DNA from: Nymphaea colorata
Taxonomy: Eukaryota > Streptophyta > Magnoliopsida > Nymphaeales > Nymphaeaceae
NCBI RefSeq assembly: GCF_008831285.2
Contig: NC_045146.1
Span: 18,987,289-19,051,288, forward strand
Direction of reading: 5' to 3'
Length of the DNA: 64,000 nt
Shown here: in pieces, positions 1 through 13,700 of the stretch
Layout of the letters: each line of letters opens with the position of its first letter
How positions within the stretch are numbered: the first letter of the stretch is position 1
The notes under the pieces: model-generated
Databases searched by the model: none
The model's input: the letters and a program-made list of their open reading frames with translations, nothing else
What the model was told of the DNA's origin: nothing
Position numbers and translations under genes: made by a program

Positions 1-2898
1 ACAGTGTTGCTGCATAAATGTTGCTGAATTTGATCTGAGGGAAATTATATTTTGATCTCAGTCGGCCTCCAGGCCTGTACAGGGTCGTGTTTCTTGTGCC
101 TTTGATTGGAGAGGGAATCCATGTACACCTTTGTTTCCTGATGGAGAGTCTTGGCTCTGAATAATCAAGACAGAATTAAAAACGAAAAAGAGAGGTGCTT
201 TCCTCCAAAAAAGTTAAGGTGTATCTACTGTCTTTTCTTTTGGGCCAAGAACGTCTGCCGGTGATTGAGAAGCACACTGGTAGGCCTTGAATTGATGGAA
301 CTCTTTTAAGCCCTTTCTTCTTAATCAAATAGATTCAGGGATGCTCTTCAAGGACCCTGGGTGGTTCTTACTGTAAAAGGAGCCCTTGTGGTCTGAATTT
401 TTACAGTTCATGAAACTTGCTCCCTTTCAGTGACTTTCAAAAATCTATTACATTATGGAGTTCTGAATTCTCTTGGTTATTCAGAGTCTAATACGTAATG
501 GTTACAAGTGGAAAATAAATGGAGACCAGAAAGGCATGAGATTTGTTTTAAACTAGTCCTTTCAGTGTTGGCGCTTATTATTCCATATTTGCTGTTAAGT
601 TTGGTGTAGACATCTCAATTATGCCAGTATTATTTTTGCCCTTTTTTTTGTATTTTTACGATTTTTAGCTTTTATGTAAGTATATTTAAAAAAAATTAAC
701 GAATTAATTCACCCAATTTGACATAATCAATATGCGCAATACAGTTTTGATTCTCCATCTTTCTTTGCAAAATGATTCACCTGAGATATCCATCCATGCT
801 GAAAACGCTTGTTTGAACCTGTTCCAACTTGTGCGTAGAAAACACTCTTAACATTTCGATATTTTCAAAAGTAAGCGTAATTTTTTAATTGCCAAAAGAT
901 CCAGAGAACTATTTTTGACAAATTAGTTATTAGCTCAGTGTTTCAGCCTCTGAAAAATAACATGATAGCATATCTATCTTTGTTAACGCAATTATGCTTT
1001 TCTTGAGTAGCTTTCTAAGATTAATAAAGAAAGAAAATCACATAATTATTCTGGATATTAATAAAAATAAGAAATTTGAATTTAGTTAATCATAATGTAA
1101 TGTCATAAAATATAGCGAAGAGGCTACTACAAACTAATGGAGTTCAGATTTCTTCTTTGTTAGCAGTAATCTAGTCTCTTTGTGGCGATAACCCCTGCTT
1201 GAATCAGTAGTAACAAAGGGTTATGAAAAAGTGTTGCTTAATGATGTAAAGTTTAGGTGTATTTTTTAACAATATTGAAAAAGTAGGTGTATATCTTGTG
1301 CAAGTGTGTTTTTTGAAAATTTCTCGTATTTTTTAATTGACTTCATCTGTATTAAATGTGACCATTCATTCGCCTTGCTTTTTGTTTCCTATTTTATGAA
1401 AAAACAGGCATTATATCTCCTGAATTATTATTATTAAAAAACATTTGATTTCTTGTATGGATTTCTCGTCTCAGACTAGGGTATATTTTGCACTAAATAC
1501 TTTTGAGCTGCCTCTTCAACGTGCCTCTTTTCGATTCGTCACAAATGTAACTTTGAATCCACATTGCCTTTGAGACGGGTGTTAATAGTTTGGATCCGGG
1601 TTATGCATCTCAATCCAATCCCAATTTTGAGACCACATTAAGTTCCGGTATCTGCCTCTGATCCGAACCTAAATGTGAATACGGTATGTAATCCAAAGAA
1701 ATTATGTCTTAAATGTAGGCGTTCATATGCGTATATTATATCTTGTCTTCTGGATTGCCATGCCATATCCAGATCCAGGAAGCACCTAGAACCTTCAAAA
1801 TCCATGGTTGGGACTACAGTGGCGCACTTCATCGACGTGCTTGGACATTAAAAGCACTTTCTTCCTCTCGCTAACGATAATATTTGTAGTTAATTTTAAA
1901 ATTTTTTATAGGTTATTTGTTAAATAATAATATCGTCGTAGGTAAAATACCATAATCAATAGCCGATAGTCACTGACTAATTGGTTGTTAAAGTTGTTCT
2001 TCTTTCATTTTTTTTTTTGTAAATTGAGAAATACAAATTTGGAGTTGAGAGTTTCATTTCTCTTAATTTTGCCTAATTTTCAACCTAAAATAACGAGGAT
2101 CGAAAAGGTGAGCCCCAACTTAAAGTTTTCTAGCGAGTTGGGTTCCATGCAGGAAACTCATGATTCATGGATCAGATGTTCTTCAATTATTGCCAGACGT
2201 GCGGACTTAAATGGAAAACTCCATAAAGTTTAAAATCATGTAAGAAAGGACCAGAAACACTTTATTTAAGTAGCCTGGCACTTGATAATAATTCTAGAAA
2301 CACACCTAACATATAGTATTTTGCTATAAAGTCACTCACCACCGTGCTTTCTCTTGTAACTATAAAAAAACTAACAAATTTTCAAATGGGGCATGCATAG
2401 AACTGAAGCCGCTATCAAGGCCTATCTTGGTGTGTCTATAAAAGGTAATGATAGAGATACATGGGAGCTAGTGTGGGCTATTGCTCACTTCAACTTATCA
2501 AAAATTTCTATCAAATAATTTGAAATTATGGTAAGTTAAAAATTATATTTTGTTTTTATACCAAACTTGAGCTAGTGTTTCAACAACCAAAAAAATCCTG
2601 AATTCGCGGGCGCCACTAACGATAAAGGGTAGGCTTTCATGCCCTTTCTCTTATAATTGAACACATGAAGCAGCTTTCATCCATGCTTAACAAGCTAAAC
2701 ACGCTTGCGATTGGGCCTTAAATTCTTTGAATAAAGTTAGGGCCTTGAACACACAACGTTTCTGCCCTATCTTTTTCTAAATACCCGTAATTGACAATTT
2801 TCAACAAAGTTTCACCTTGTATTAGAAAATTGAGAAATAGTAGATCCGTTTCTGTAATTAGTTTGGGAAGGTCGTGATGGCACAAATTTCTGGAATTT
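1..2898. other. Gene-free left flank
   Basis: I see no supportable gene here. The stretch is AT-rich, and open frames are short and lack recognisable motifs. The first few hundred bases could be the 3' flank of a gene outside the window, but nothing proves it. About 1555-1830 has GATCC/GATCCG-type words (for example ggatccgggt and gatccgaacc) like the dispersed repeat seen at several other places in the window. Confidence 0.5.
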
Positions 2899-2906
2899 TA
2901 TAAAAG
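2899..2906 (+). promoter_or_regulatory. Likely TATA box of the DEG1-like gene
   Basis: TATAAAAG lies about 60 bases before the ATG at 2967, which would place a transcription start near 2930. This is a sequence match plus spacing only. Confidence 0.5.
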
Positions 2907-2966
2907 ACATTAAAAACGACGACCAACGCTCGCCAGTGCTCTTCAATCCAGTGACTCCGGAGAGCG

Positions 2967-5900
2967 ATGGCCACTTCTCTTCTGGTTCCTTCTTCCCTCC
3001 ACTCCCTCGCTGCTTTCTCTCCCTCTCCGGCTTCCTCCTTTTCCAAGAAGGCGACCGGCGCCGGAGCCGGCGTCATCACCACTACCACCACCACCATTAG
3101 ACTACGTTTCTTTGTCTGCAGAGCGTCTCTTCTCAGAAGAAGCACGCTCACCACCTCTGCGGCCCTAACAAACCACCGCCAGCTGCAGCAGCAGCAGTAC
3201 CACCACCATGTATCTAAGCTCCTCTGTTTTCTTCATAAAGCCATTGCATCATCCTTGAAGCTCGATTCGTTGTTGATCTTTTGCACATCCCTTGCTCTTT
3301 CTGTGTCCTTGCTTGCCGCCGACGCCGATCGAGCGTCGGCCTTCGTTGTCACTACTCCTAGGAAATTGCAGTCGGATGAGCTCGCTACTGTCCGCTTGTT
3401 CCAGGAGAACACGCCCTCCGTCGTCTATATCACCAATCTTGCTGTAAGGTTGTGAATCACTTGCCTTCTCCTTTGTGTGTTCAATTTTGTTCTCTTCTTG
3501 GGATTTTTCCTGTCTTAGATCTCAAATTATGATTCTGTTGTGGGTCATTGCTATATTTTTTTTTCCCCAGCATCGAATGGGTCTTCCCTGAGTGTACCTT
3601 CGCTAGTTCATGTTTTAGATCGACAGTGTCACTGTGTCAGGTGTAATGTCAAAATCTGGGCCTGAATTCGGGGAATCCTACGAGTTACCTGGAGCGTACT
3701 TCAACCCATTACTGTGTCGTTTTGTGAATTATGGTGAAATTGGTTTCTCATAAAACCCAGTTCACGATTTCTCCATTAGTTTATTTAATTCCTGAACTGA
3801 TTCAAGTTAAGTTGAGCTCTGTCAATTCGATAGTTCCATGACAATTTCATCCTCAATTCAAGGAATTAAATAGGCTATGTAGGCTTGCTCTGACTGGTCA
3901 GTTTATTCAAAAATCAAACCAAAATAGTTTCCCGAAGCCCATTCCGGTCATGCTGAATTTCAAGGTTGCATATCACACTGCACTGGTCTGGCCTTGCTAT
4001 TGTGACGCTATTGATGTCAGAATAATAATTTATAAAGTGTCAGATTGAGTGAATAGTTCCCCTGTACTATCCCATGATAATCATATAGCATTTTCTGGAA
4101 TTCAGAACTGATTGTTAACGTCTAATAATTGATATGCAGGCAAGATGCATTCACTTTGGATGTGTTGGAGGTACCACAAGGTTCTGGGTCTGGATTTGTG
4201 TGGGACAAGGAAGGGCATATTGTTACAAATTACCATGTAATTCGAGGTGCCTCTGACCTTAGGTTGGTTAATTTTTATATTACTCTGTTGTTTCTTTATC
4301 TTATCTTATTCACTACTTTTCTTGTGTGTCTTGTCAGCTGTGTAATTTAGATTATTACGCGAGAACTCCTTTGTCATAAAGTTAGCCCTGCAATTCTTTT
4401 AGTTATGTGCACTTGTATATACACAAACATGCATGTGGAATGGACTTGTAAAACATAAATATGCATATGATAATTTGGCCATATGTGTGGCATGCATCTT
4501 TCTGTATAGGTTGTGTTGTATGTTCTCCCGAGGTTCTGATTTAACATCAGTTTTATGGTTACTGGTCTTATACCATTCAGTATTTACTAAAGATTTTTGT
4601 GCTCTCTAGTTTCACTTTTCCTTCTTTAGATATTATATAATTGACAAGGAAGGTGATGTCACTAAGTGAATAGGAGGAGAGAACAGAAATTACATCTTCT
4701 GATAGATTTCGTTAAGGTTCTATGTTAAGCTCAACAATTTTATATTGGCAACAATGTCCATGGTATGGCCTTAGTCTCTCAATTTTTCGCATATGGATGG
4801 TTGGCAAGTATTTGTCTTCTTTGCTTTTGAGCTCTTATTATTTGCTCAAGTTGTGCCACTTTTGTGCAATAAAAGCACAGGCATCTCCTAATCTAGCATT
4901 ACCATTCATATGCATGTTTTCTTTGTGCATCAAAATGGAGAAATCGTCCTTAAAATATACATCTGGTTGTGCATGGGTTTTTGACTGATACTATTTTCAT
5001 TTTCATATATTTAGTTTTTGACAATGTTGAGGGTTGTGATCACTCCCAAGGTAGGCATTTGAGTGGACTGAAAACCTATCTGTATATTTATCAACTGGAA
5101 TGGCTTCCAGGTTAAGGCATGAAAAGCTTTAAAAATTGGGTGTTTGAGCTCAAGTTGGATCTTCCTTCTGATCATTCAGGTGGAATTCTTGCCGATTCCA
5201 TGAGTGAATTGAATGTCAAACTTGGCCAGGGTTCTGAGTCCTTTCTAGTTAATTAGCATCGCCCTGTGTGCCACTGCTTTTTCTCTTCTATATCCAGCAC
5301 TGTGTCCTCTTATATACATGTCCCTTTGTAAACACCAAAAACAAATTGTTGATCGTCGAACGTGGTGCTGCATCCATGTGAATAACTTTCTTCAAGTGAT
5401 TCCCACTTCACTCTACCTATACCAGGGTACTTTGAAGTTTGAACTCATCTTCTTCATTCTGGCTTTCTCGACTTCCATATTTGGTAAGTAAACTCTTTCA
5501 TTGATTCATTGAGTAACTGAATATTCTAGTGGATAGCTGAACACATTCCCTTTCAATAACCACTGATGTGGCTATATCAATCCAAGACAAAGAACAACAA
5601 AACAAGTATAAAGTTATAGAAATATTGCATGGTTGCACTAATTCATTTCTCATTGATTGTACAAAGGCTGCTATTTACATGCACGGTTTATGTGCAGAGT
5701 AACTCTTTCTGACCAGTCAACATATGAGGCACAAGTTGTTGGATTTGACCAGGACAAGGATGTCGCTGTCTTGCGTATTGATGCACCAGAGGACAAATTA
5801 AGACCTATACCTATTGGAGTTTCAGCTGACCTGCTTGTAGGCCAGAAAGTATATGCAATTGGAAATCCCGTGAGTATTTTCTCCTTTTGTTTCTTATTGT

Positions 5901-8566
5901 TTTTCAAGGGTAATTTCAAGTACCATATTCCTTTAATTTTCAATAGACATGAAAGTATTAGCACAATGTCGCTTTTCTTTTCTTTGTTATTGGCTCTCCC
6001 ATAGGTAGGCCCTTCACTCTGACTGGACATGTTTTTATTCTCTTGAGCATACGATTATTTTGGTAACATAAATGTGCATAATTTTTATGTCAATTTGGAC
6101 ATGGAGACTGTATCCGTATCATCAATGATATATTGTAAACAACTTCAGGTGGTTGGGAAAGCCATGACACTCTACACATCATATTCTAAGAATTATGTGT
6201 ATACAGGGAATTTTGTGCACACTGAGAGGAAGACATACAAGTAGGTTATATTTTTAAGAGGGACAAGAGAGATTATGGTAGTCAGAAGATGGAATAAATG
6301 CCTATTGCAACAAACTTGAATATATATATATATACAGATTAGTTTTAATCTAGTTGAAAGTTTTTAATATGGATTAGTATTTACATAGACATAGATATGG
6401 ATTATGGAAGACTGTAGATTGTCAAGTTACTTATGCAGTTGTGCAAGGCTTGATGGTTGATGGATAATTGTGGGCTTTACAGTTTGATGAATAACTATAT
6501 TAACTAGTCACTGTTTTTTCCTTCTTGTTGAAATTTTCCTTATCGAGCATAACCATCCCTTCACATAAGTATATAAACAAGGTTTATTATGTAATTCTGA
6601 GTCTCTGACAAGTCTTCTGCTCATGCTGGGTTTCTGAACAGCGAGAAATTGTTTGAACTTTGAAGGGAAAAAATGTGTTTCGGCTGCAAATTTGTTGTTT
6701 TGATCAAGGTTTCCTCTATGCACCTTTACATTGCTGAAAGTCGTAAAGAATTTTTTATTTTTAATTATGTGGCAGGTATCAGATTCTTCAAAATCATCCG
6801 ACAAGATTAAAGCAATATAACAAATGTTTTGGTTTTTCTATGTTGCCTTGAATTTGCTCTTCTTCTTTATATCCGTGTGTAGCATCCAATGATGTAACTG
6901 ACGCCTTCAGGTGTCTGGAATTGCAGTTTGGTCTTGACCATACACTTACAACAGGCGTAATCAGGTAAATCTACCTATTCTTTCTCTCTAAAGTTTGATT
7001 TTCTATTTTATCATGGATATCTTATTTGGATTGTTTCCATGTCATCATTATTCACATAAATATTGTTTTGACCTGTTTAAACAAAAAATTTATGTTTTAC
7101 AAAGTTAAGTTCATGATTCTTTGTTATTTGCAATTTTCAATATTAGACTAGATTTAGGATGCGCGCTTATCTTCAATTGAAGTGTCTATTATAAGAAGCA
7201 TCTGAATAAAATCTTGAAAATGCCTTGAAGTATCTGTTGATAAACTCTTGATAGTACCTGTCTAATCAAGGAGAATTCATGATTCCAAGTGTTCCTTTAT
7301 GACAAGTACAAAATCCTTAGTATCCATTTTCCATTTTATTTGCTTGGCTTTCAACCAGTTAGCATTAGTTTGCCAGTGGAACATCAATTCTTAAAAGCCT
7401 TAGAGGTCATACGTTTGTAGTTGGGCAATTAGTGTGGTTGAGAACTATTTCAGACATATGGTGCGAGTTCTGATCTAGTTGATGCCCTTACATTCAGGGG
7501 GTAGTATGTACTTGTGTGCTTTCCCATCTGTGTGTATGCATACATGAACATGCATAAAGTCCAGCTTTAATGCACAAATGAACATAACCTTATTACCTTT
7601 TAAATCTTTTTTAAGCTGCTATTTTGTATACAAGAACAAATGAAATAGTGGCCTGATTAACAAGTATTAAATGGTGAACTAAATGTGAACCTGTATACCT
7701 ACTAAATAGTTTCTTTTAGAAATTCTTTTGGTTCTTTGATACACAATTGAATTGTAACTATTAGTTATAAAAGTTTCTAACTTTAAGAGTTTAATTAGAT
7801 GTGATAATTATTGGTTTGACCATCTCTCTTTAGTGGGCTCCGAAGAGAAATAAGTTCTGCAGCAACAGGGCGCCCCATACAGGATGTTATTCAAACTGAT
7901 GCAGCAATTAATCCAGGGAATAGTGGAGGACCTCTGCTTGACAGTTCGGGGAGCTTAATTGGCGTAAATACAGCGATATATTCACCATCAGGGGCATCAT
8001 CTGGTGTTGGTTTTTCAATTCCAGTTGACACAGTATGTCCTTTCCGTTTTCCATTTATCCAGCTTTGGAGCAAGTTTTTGGGTTTTTCATTTGTTCCTTG
8101 TAGTTCCAGACTGGCTACCTGCTGCTCGAAGATACAGGTTTCTGACATCATATGTTGGTGTTGCTTGTCTAGGTCGGCGGCATTGTTGAGCAGTTGGTCA
8201 AATTCGGAAAAGTTACTCGGCCTATTTTGGGTATCAAGTTTGCACCTGATCAATCTGTTGAACAATTGGGTGTTAGTGGGGTTCTTGTTCTCGATGCTCC
8301 TCCAAATGGTCCAGCCGGCAAAGCGGTATTTATCACCGCCTATATATATATATATATATAGTACATATGTTAGGTGCCAGACTCGTAAGGAACCATTTCA
8401 GCTTTTGATTTTTTTTTCAGGAATAATGGTTGATAGGAAAAGAGAAAAAGTTGGGAGTTAATAATAGATGATAAAAATGTCCGTATCCTTTTTCTCTTTT
8501 TTTTATCTCCAACTGCCAATTAGGAAAAAAATCAAAGTCTGAGATGGTTCCTTGTGAGTGTGGCAC

Positions 8567-8615
<49 letters not shown>

Positions 8616-9218
8616 AGTTACACAATATATGCCAGAGTATTTGATTTATGGAAGTGCCTAGTCCATTTCATGAATTACCAGTTACTTTTAAGTTTTAACT
8701 GTATTTATATCTTACGTTGAAAGCCGACAGACCCCAATGTGAATGAGGATTCTTGCAGGGACTGCAACCCACGAAACGAGATTCATATGGACGCCTTGTT
8801 TTGGGTGATATCATAACGGCCGTGAATGGAAAGAAGGTTTCAAATGGCAGCGACCTGTACAGAATCCTTGACCAATGTAACGTTGGCGACACGGTAATGA
8901 AACTTAGCAACCTGATTTTGTTTCTACACCTGGTTCATTTCTGTTTCTTATATCCCTTTCTCCATCCATAACGTATCCTTGTTTTCTGATTCTTCCAGTT
9001 GGTATCACCTATGCTTCAATTACTACTATATATATACAACTCCTATGAATTTTTCTTACTGAGAAAGGTTGAGAAACACTTTTCTCTCTCTTTCATCCGA
9101 CTTTTGATATATATATTTTTATGTGGGTTGGTTGTCTCAGGTGATTGTTGAGGTATTGCGTGGGGATCACAAAGAGAAACTTCCGGTGATCCTTGAGCCA
9201 AAACCGGATGAGTCATAG
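2967..9218 (+). CDS. DEG1: Chloroplast thylakoid-lumen serine protease, DEG1 type
   Basis: Eight exons: 2967-3448, 4140-4262, 5698-5869, 6927-6964, 7834-8032, 8173-8325, 8759-8893, 9141-9218. They join to 1380 nt and 459 residues, slightly longer than Arabidopsis DEG1. All introns are GT-AG. Residues 1 to about 95 are Ser/Thr/Ala-rich with His and Gln runs, as in a stromal transit peptide. A hydrophobic stretch at about 100-120 ends in an Ala-Ser-Ala site, as in lumen targeting. The trypsin-like triad is His193 (TNYHV), Asp223 (KDVAVL) and Ser302 (NPGNSGGP). One PDZ domain follows at about 355-455. Family knowledge: a HtrA-type protease that degrades damaged photosystem II and lumen proteins, active as a trimer or hexamer at low lumen pH. 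The final residues KPDES match the plant family closely. The start is the first Met of the long open exon, about 60 bases after a TATA box. Confidence 0.95.
8372..8568. repeat. Foldback (MITE-like) element in DEG1 intron 6
   Basis: About 197 bp. The two ends are near-perfect inverted repeats of about 42 bp: the left starts AGGTGCCAGACTCGTAAGGA, and the right, reverse-complemented, starts AGGTGCCACACTCACAAGGA. Pairing continues inward through AG-rich and CT-rich arms, so most of the element can fold on itself. A (TA)n run lies on each side, with (CT)n also on the right. It has no coding capacity. Most likely a non-autonomous DNA transposon, or a hairpin-forming foldback. Confidence 0.7.
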
Positions 9219-10725
9219 TTGTGCGTCTATTGTGTGTCGGTCATTACGCCAAGGCATTGTAATTTTCAACAGCCATCAGTTGGTCGATTCTTATAGATGT
9301 ATCTGCTGTAAATATTACAAAATATATGTTAAACAAGTGCATTTTTTTTTGTCCATGAGCATGCTAAGCTGTGTTCTTAGGCCGCGACGATGTCTCCCAC
9401 CCCGAGTTGTGATCTTCTTCCAATTCCTCGGATCTGGTTAAAGAGTTTTGTCGCTTTTGAGAAATGGACTCCAAACGGTAGTCCTGAATCAAACTCCTTA
9501 TCAACTTACATATAAGGATTTTTAAAAAAATCCTTATAATTTCTTAAAGGTACGATTTTTTTTGTGATTTTTTCAAGTGAGCTACATTTTCACAAACACT
9601 TTCAAATGAAAAATCGAAGGAGTACCCCGTTAACTTGAAAATCAAAATACAACTAGCTGCAAATTTGTAATCCTTTCAATAGGCTCTCGCATGTTTGTCT
9701 TTTTAAGTAACATATTATGGGATGATGAACCTGAGCAAGAGTAAAAAGCGCCATTCAGTAAAAGACAATATTGAGGAAAAAAGTGCAGCCGTTTCCCAGT
9801 TTATCATGAATATTTGATTTTATTTTAATAAAATTTGCAATAAATGTCTTATTTTAAAATTTATAAACAGAAAAGTAGCACCAAAAGATCCTGAAAAAAG
9901 TAAACTAGGCGTGCTGAGCAGCTGAGCACAAACTCAGAGCCAAAAGAACCTCAAAAAGCATTGCGGCGACTCCACTTATGCTCCTAGGGAGCGATTATTC
10001 GACTTCTGCATCCCATGCACGTGGCTGCACATGCGGGTGCACCGCAACGTCCTCAACCAAAACTTGCTCATGTGCTATTGGCTGTCTTGATCTATCGCTT
10101 GGAATGCAAAGTTGGATTTTACTTGGACATCAGATCCAACCGAGTCAATTTGGACGCAGACATGGGTCAAAACTAGATCCGTTCATAAAATCAATCGGCA
10201 CATAAAATACAAGTAAGAACATGATAACCCTGCATCTTAAAATAACTTTTTTTCCTTTGCTTTAGATCACGTAAATGCTAGATTTACTTTATCATTTTCA
10301 TTTACAAGTCTCACTCTATTTGGTCTCTCTCTGTAAATATGAAAGCTAAAAGAATATAATGTTAGAAAATAACATAGTTTTTTAGTTTGTCTGTTTAGTA
10401 AATAAGACAATAATATGTAAAAAAACGATAAATCTTTGAAACCACCAAAATCTTTTGCATAGACAGTTCCATCGAATTGTTTTTAGACTTAAATTTTTCG
10501 GATCATAAATTTGGATCCTTAATAAAAGGAAATAGACCCCAAGGTGCACTAGTGTATCTTGCCAAGTGGCAACAAGGCAGCAAAAGGCTTTCTTTCTACG
10601 ATACATGTCGAGTAATTTGTGTAAAGTCTTCCAGGCGCTCTCTTCTCTCTCTCTCTCACTGTAAAGTCATGTCCGCTTCTTCTTCCTGCAGCGGTCGAAC
10701 CAGGCGGGGGTAGAGGGGAACTTCC
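9219..10725. other. Spacer between DEG1 and phosphoglycerate mutase
   Basis: Its first part is presumably the DEG1 3' UTR. A 28-base near-perfect palindrome of the form TATAAGGAttttt...aaaaTCCTTATA lies at 9511-9538. A CT-rich run (about 10640-10660) just before the next ATG looks like a 5' UTR. No gene is supported; the longest frames on either strand look like chance or antisense frames. Confidence 0.5.
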
Positions 10726-13700
10726 ATGGAGGGGAAGAAGAGAAGGGTGGCCTTCGTGTTGATCGATGGGCTCGGAGACGTCTCCCTCCCCATGCTGGGT
10801 TACAGGACGCCGCTTGAAGCGGCGCGCACTCCGCACATGGATGCCATAGCCTCCGGCGGCATCAATGGGTTGATGGACCCAGTTGAGCCTGGGCTGGGGT
10901 GTGGGAGCGACACCGCCCACCTCTCCCTTCTTGGATATAATCCAAGAGTTTATTACAGAGGCAGGGGAGCGTTTGAGTCGATGGGTGCCGGCCTGGCGAT
11001 GTCTCCTGGTGATATTGCATTCAAGGTGAGGCACCACTTGTTCTTCTCTTTTGGTTCCTTCCTTCCTTGTCTCCTTCATTTCTGCGAGCTCTCTTTGCGG
11101 CAGAAAGTGAACAGTTTGGTTTGGAAGGGTCCTGTTTTGTGTTGTTGGTGTTCTAATAATTTTGATCCCTGAAGCTCTCATGGGGATTATGAAGAATTTA
11201 GGTTGATGGTGGGTCTGTGATTGTCCAATTTGATTTCAACCACGCTTTTCATGATAGCTTCTTCTTTCTTCTTCTTCTTTTTTTTTTTCAAAAGTGTAAT
11301 AATTGCTTCTTCCCGTCATGCGTGCACAAAGGTGGCAGTGCCATTCCATTTTCCATGTTACATATTATGTTCTCAAGTTCTCTGTTTAGTTTGTCTGTTT
11401 TCGGTTTATGCTGTCAGAGTGCGTGGGTTTTGGAAGTTCAAAATTGGCCATTCTTGGTTGATATCATGAACGTTTCATCACCTCTTGAGTCAATGAGTCT
11501 GTTTTCCGTCTTATTCACTAAATAATTCTTAATTCAATAACATATGCTTCAGTACTGTCTGTAGATTTATGTACCCTTGAACATGCTGAGGGTGGTTACT
11601 GCACCTGCTTACCTTTCTGATGATTTATGTCCCTTTAAAGTATTTGCTTTCACCAAAAAGTCATCTTGTAGCTGTCTTCATGGTTGCTCTTAAAAATGAT
11701 GGATCAAACTGTCTTTGAAAACCATGCATGGTAATTCTAGGTGTGAACTATGAACCACCTTTTTTTGTTTGACATATATGCAGCGAAGCGTGAATCTGCG
11801 CATCTTGAAAATCATTTGGATCATTATTTGGAGTTTGCTATGGATATCATCATGTAGGACTGCCTAAAGAATAGGAGAGAAAAATGGAAATCGGTGCAAT
11901 GGCATTAGCACTGACAAATACTATATCCCATTTAGCAGTAAACAGGGAATGGGTTTTGGATTGTTTTCATGCAAATGTCTTAAAAAATAAAAGGTTAATG
12001 TATTGAGAATTACAGTTCTATGTTATTGGGTGTTTTATAAGGTTTGGGCTTTGGTTTCTGTTAAAAATTGAAGCGACATAGAGTATGGACTTATACTGTG
12101 GTAAATACTGAAGAATTATTATCTGTTTTGTGATATTCCAGTTTCTGGAAATAAAGGTGTTTCCTTATACTCTGCAAATCTCCTCTTCATGATTAATCTG
12201 AAAAAGGTTCCATGTCCTATATTGATGAATTTTTCTTTTAGGTAGTCTCCACATGTATGCTGAAGTTTTCTGTTACTTTCTTAGTCAAACTTTGCTACTT
12301 TGGAAGAGAGCACTGGAATAGTGACCAGCAGACGGGCAGACAGGCATTTTGAGGAAGAAGGACCTGTTCTCTGTGCAGCGCTGGATAGAATGAAACTGCC
12401 CTCTTTTCCTGAATATGAAGTCAGAGTTCGGTGCGCAGATATAAATTCTTTAGTTTAAAATTTTCTTTCTATAGCTGTTGTTTTTTTACAGATTTAAGTT
12501 CATTGGAACATGCTATGTTTAACAGAAAACTGTTTGTTCATCGGAAAAAAAAAAAGAACAGAAATTTGTTTGAAAAGAAAATACTCATATGGAAAGATGA
12601 ACTTAATGTGATTTATTCTGAAGAAGCTGTATGTCCATACATTCTGAATAATTTTATGATTAACATTCAACCTCATTCCAGAAAGTAAGAACTTTAAAAT
12701 TTGGTGCTTGATATCATTGTCTGGAATGATTTGAGTTGTAGTGAGGTATATTGTATTGCCTAAATTGTGGAATCCAGTGGCCAGGATAGTTGGGCTTGCC
12801 ATTAATTATAATTTCAATGTTGCTGCAAGCACGAACACTGATTACAGTCATGTGATTAAACTTTTTCTTTTCCAATTATGTTGCTTTTGCTACAACATAA
12901 AAATGAACCGTTCTTGAGTGCTATGATAGCTTTAAGGTTTGCTTTGGTAGTTGGGTAGTTATCAACCTTTGATCCTCAAATTTCTTGGTTCCATTTTGAT
13001 TTCCATTTCGATCATTCAGTGTAACCAGTACTCTTATGTTATATCATCGACTCAAGTTTTAACATGATTTGGGTCTTCAGAAGATTTGTGGACCTGTGGT
13101 TGAAAGTTTCTTCACTACTGCAGATATGCAACAGAGCATAGGTGTGGAGTGGTTGTTAAAGGACCAAAATTGAGTGGCAATATATCAGGCACTGATCCAC
13201 TGAAAGACAACCGATTGCTTCTCAAGGCTATGCCTCTAGATGATACAGAGGAAGCGAAGAACACAGCTGCAGTTGTTAATGAACTATCCAAGGAAATGTC
13301 ACACATTCTAATGTCACATCCGTTGAATAAAAAACGTGCTTCAGAAGGGAAAAATATTGCAAATGTGGTTCTTCTCAGAGGTTGTGGAATTCGAATTGAG
13401 GTGGGTGTATGCATATATTTTTTGTTCTCTCTTAATGATTAGATGCATCATTACTTACACATTACACCCTGTAGTCTTCTTACACCAATGCGCATATGAT
13501 ATTGTACAAGCATGCACAAAAGGATGGAAAGAAGTAAAACTAAATATATGTATGTAGTATGCACATACAGTATATGTACAGAGTCACAGATTGTTTATTT
13601 CTTGGATGAATGCACCTCTTTTATCACAAAGTAAACAACATCAACCTCATTCTCATCTATCTGTTCATCTTAATACGCAAATCCACATTTCCTTGCAAAC

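Noticed and set aside
10549-11181. Minus-strand open frame of 210 codons
   Set aside because: It lies opposite exon 1 of the phosphoglycerate mutase, whose GC-rich codons keep the antisense frame open. No motif or splice context supports it.
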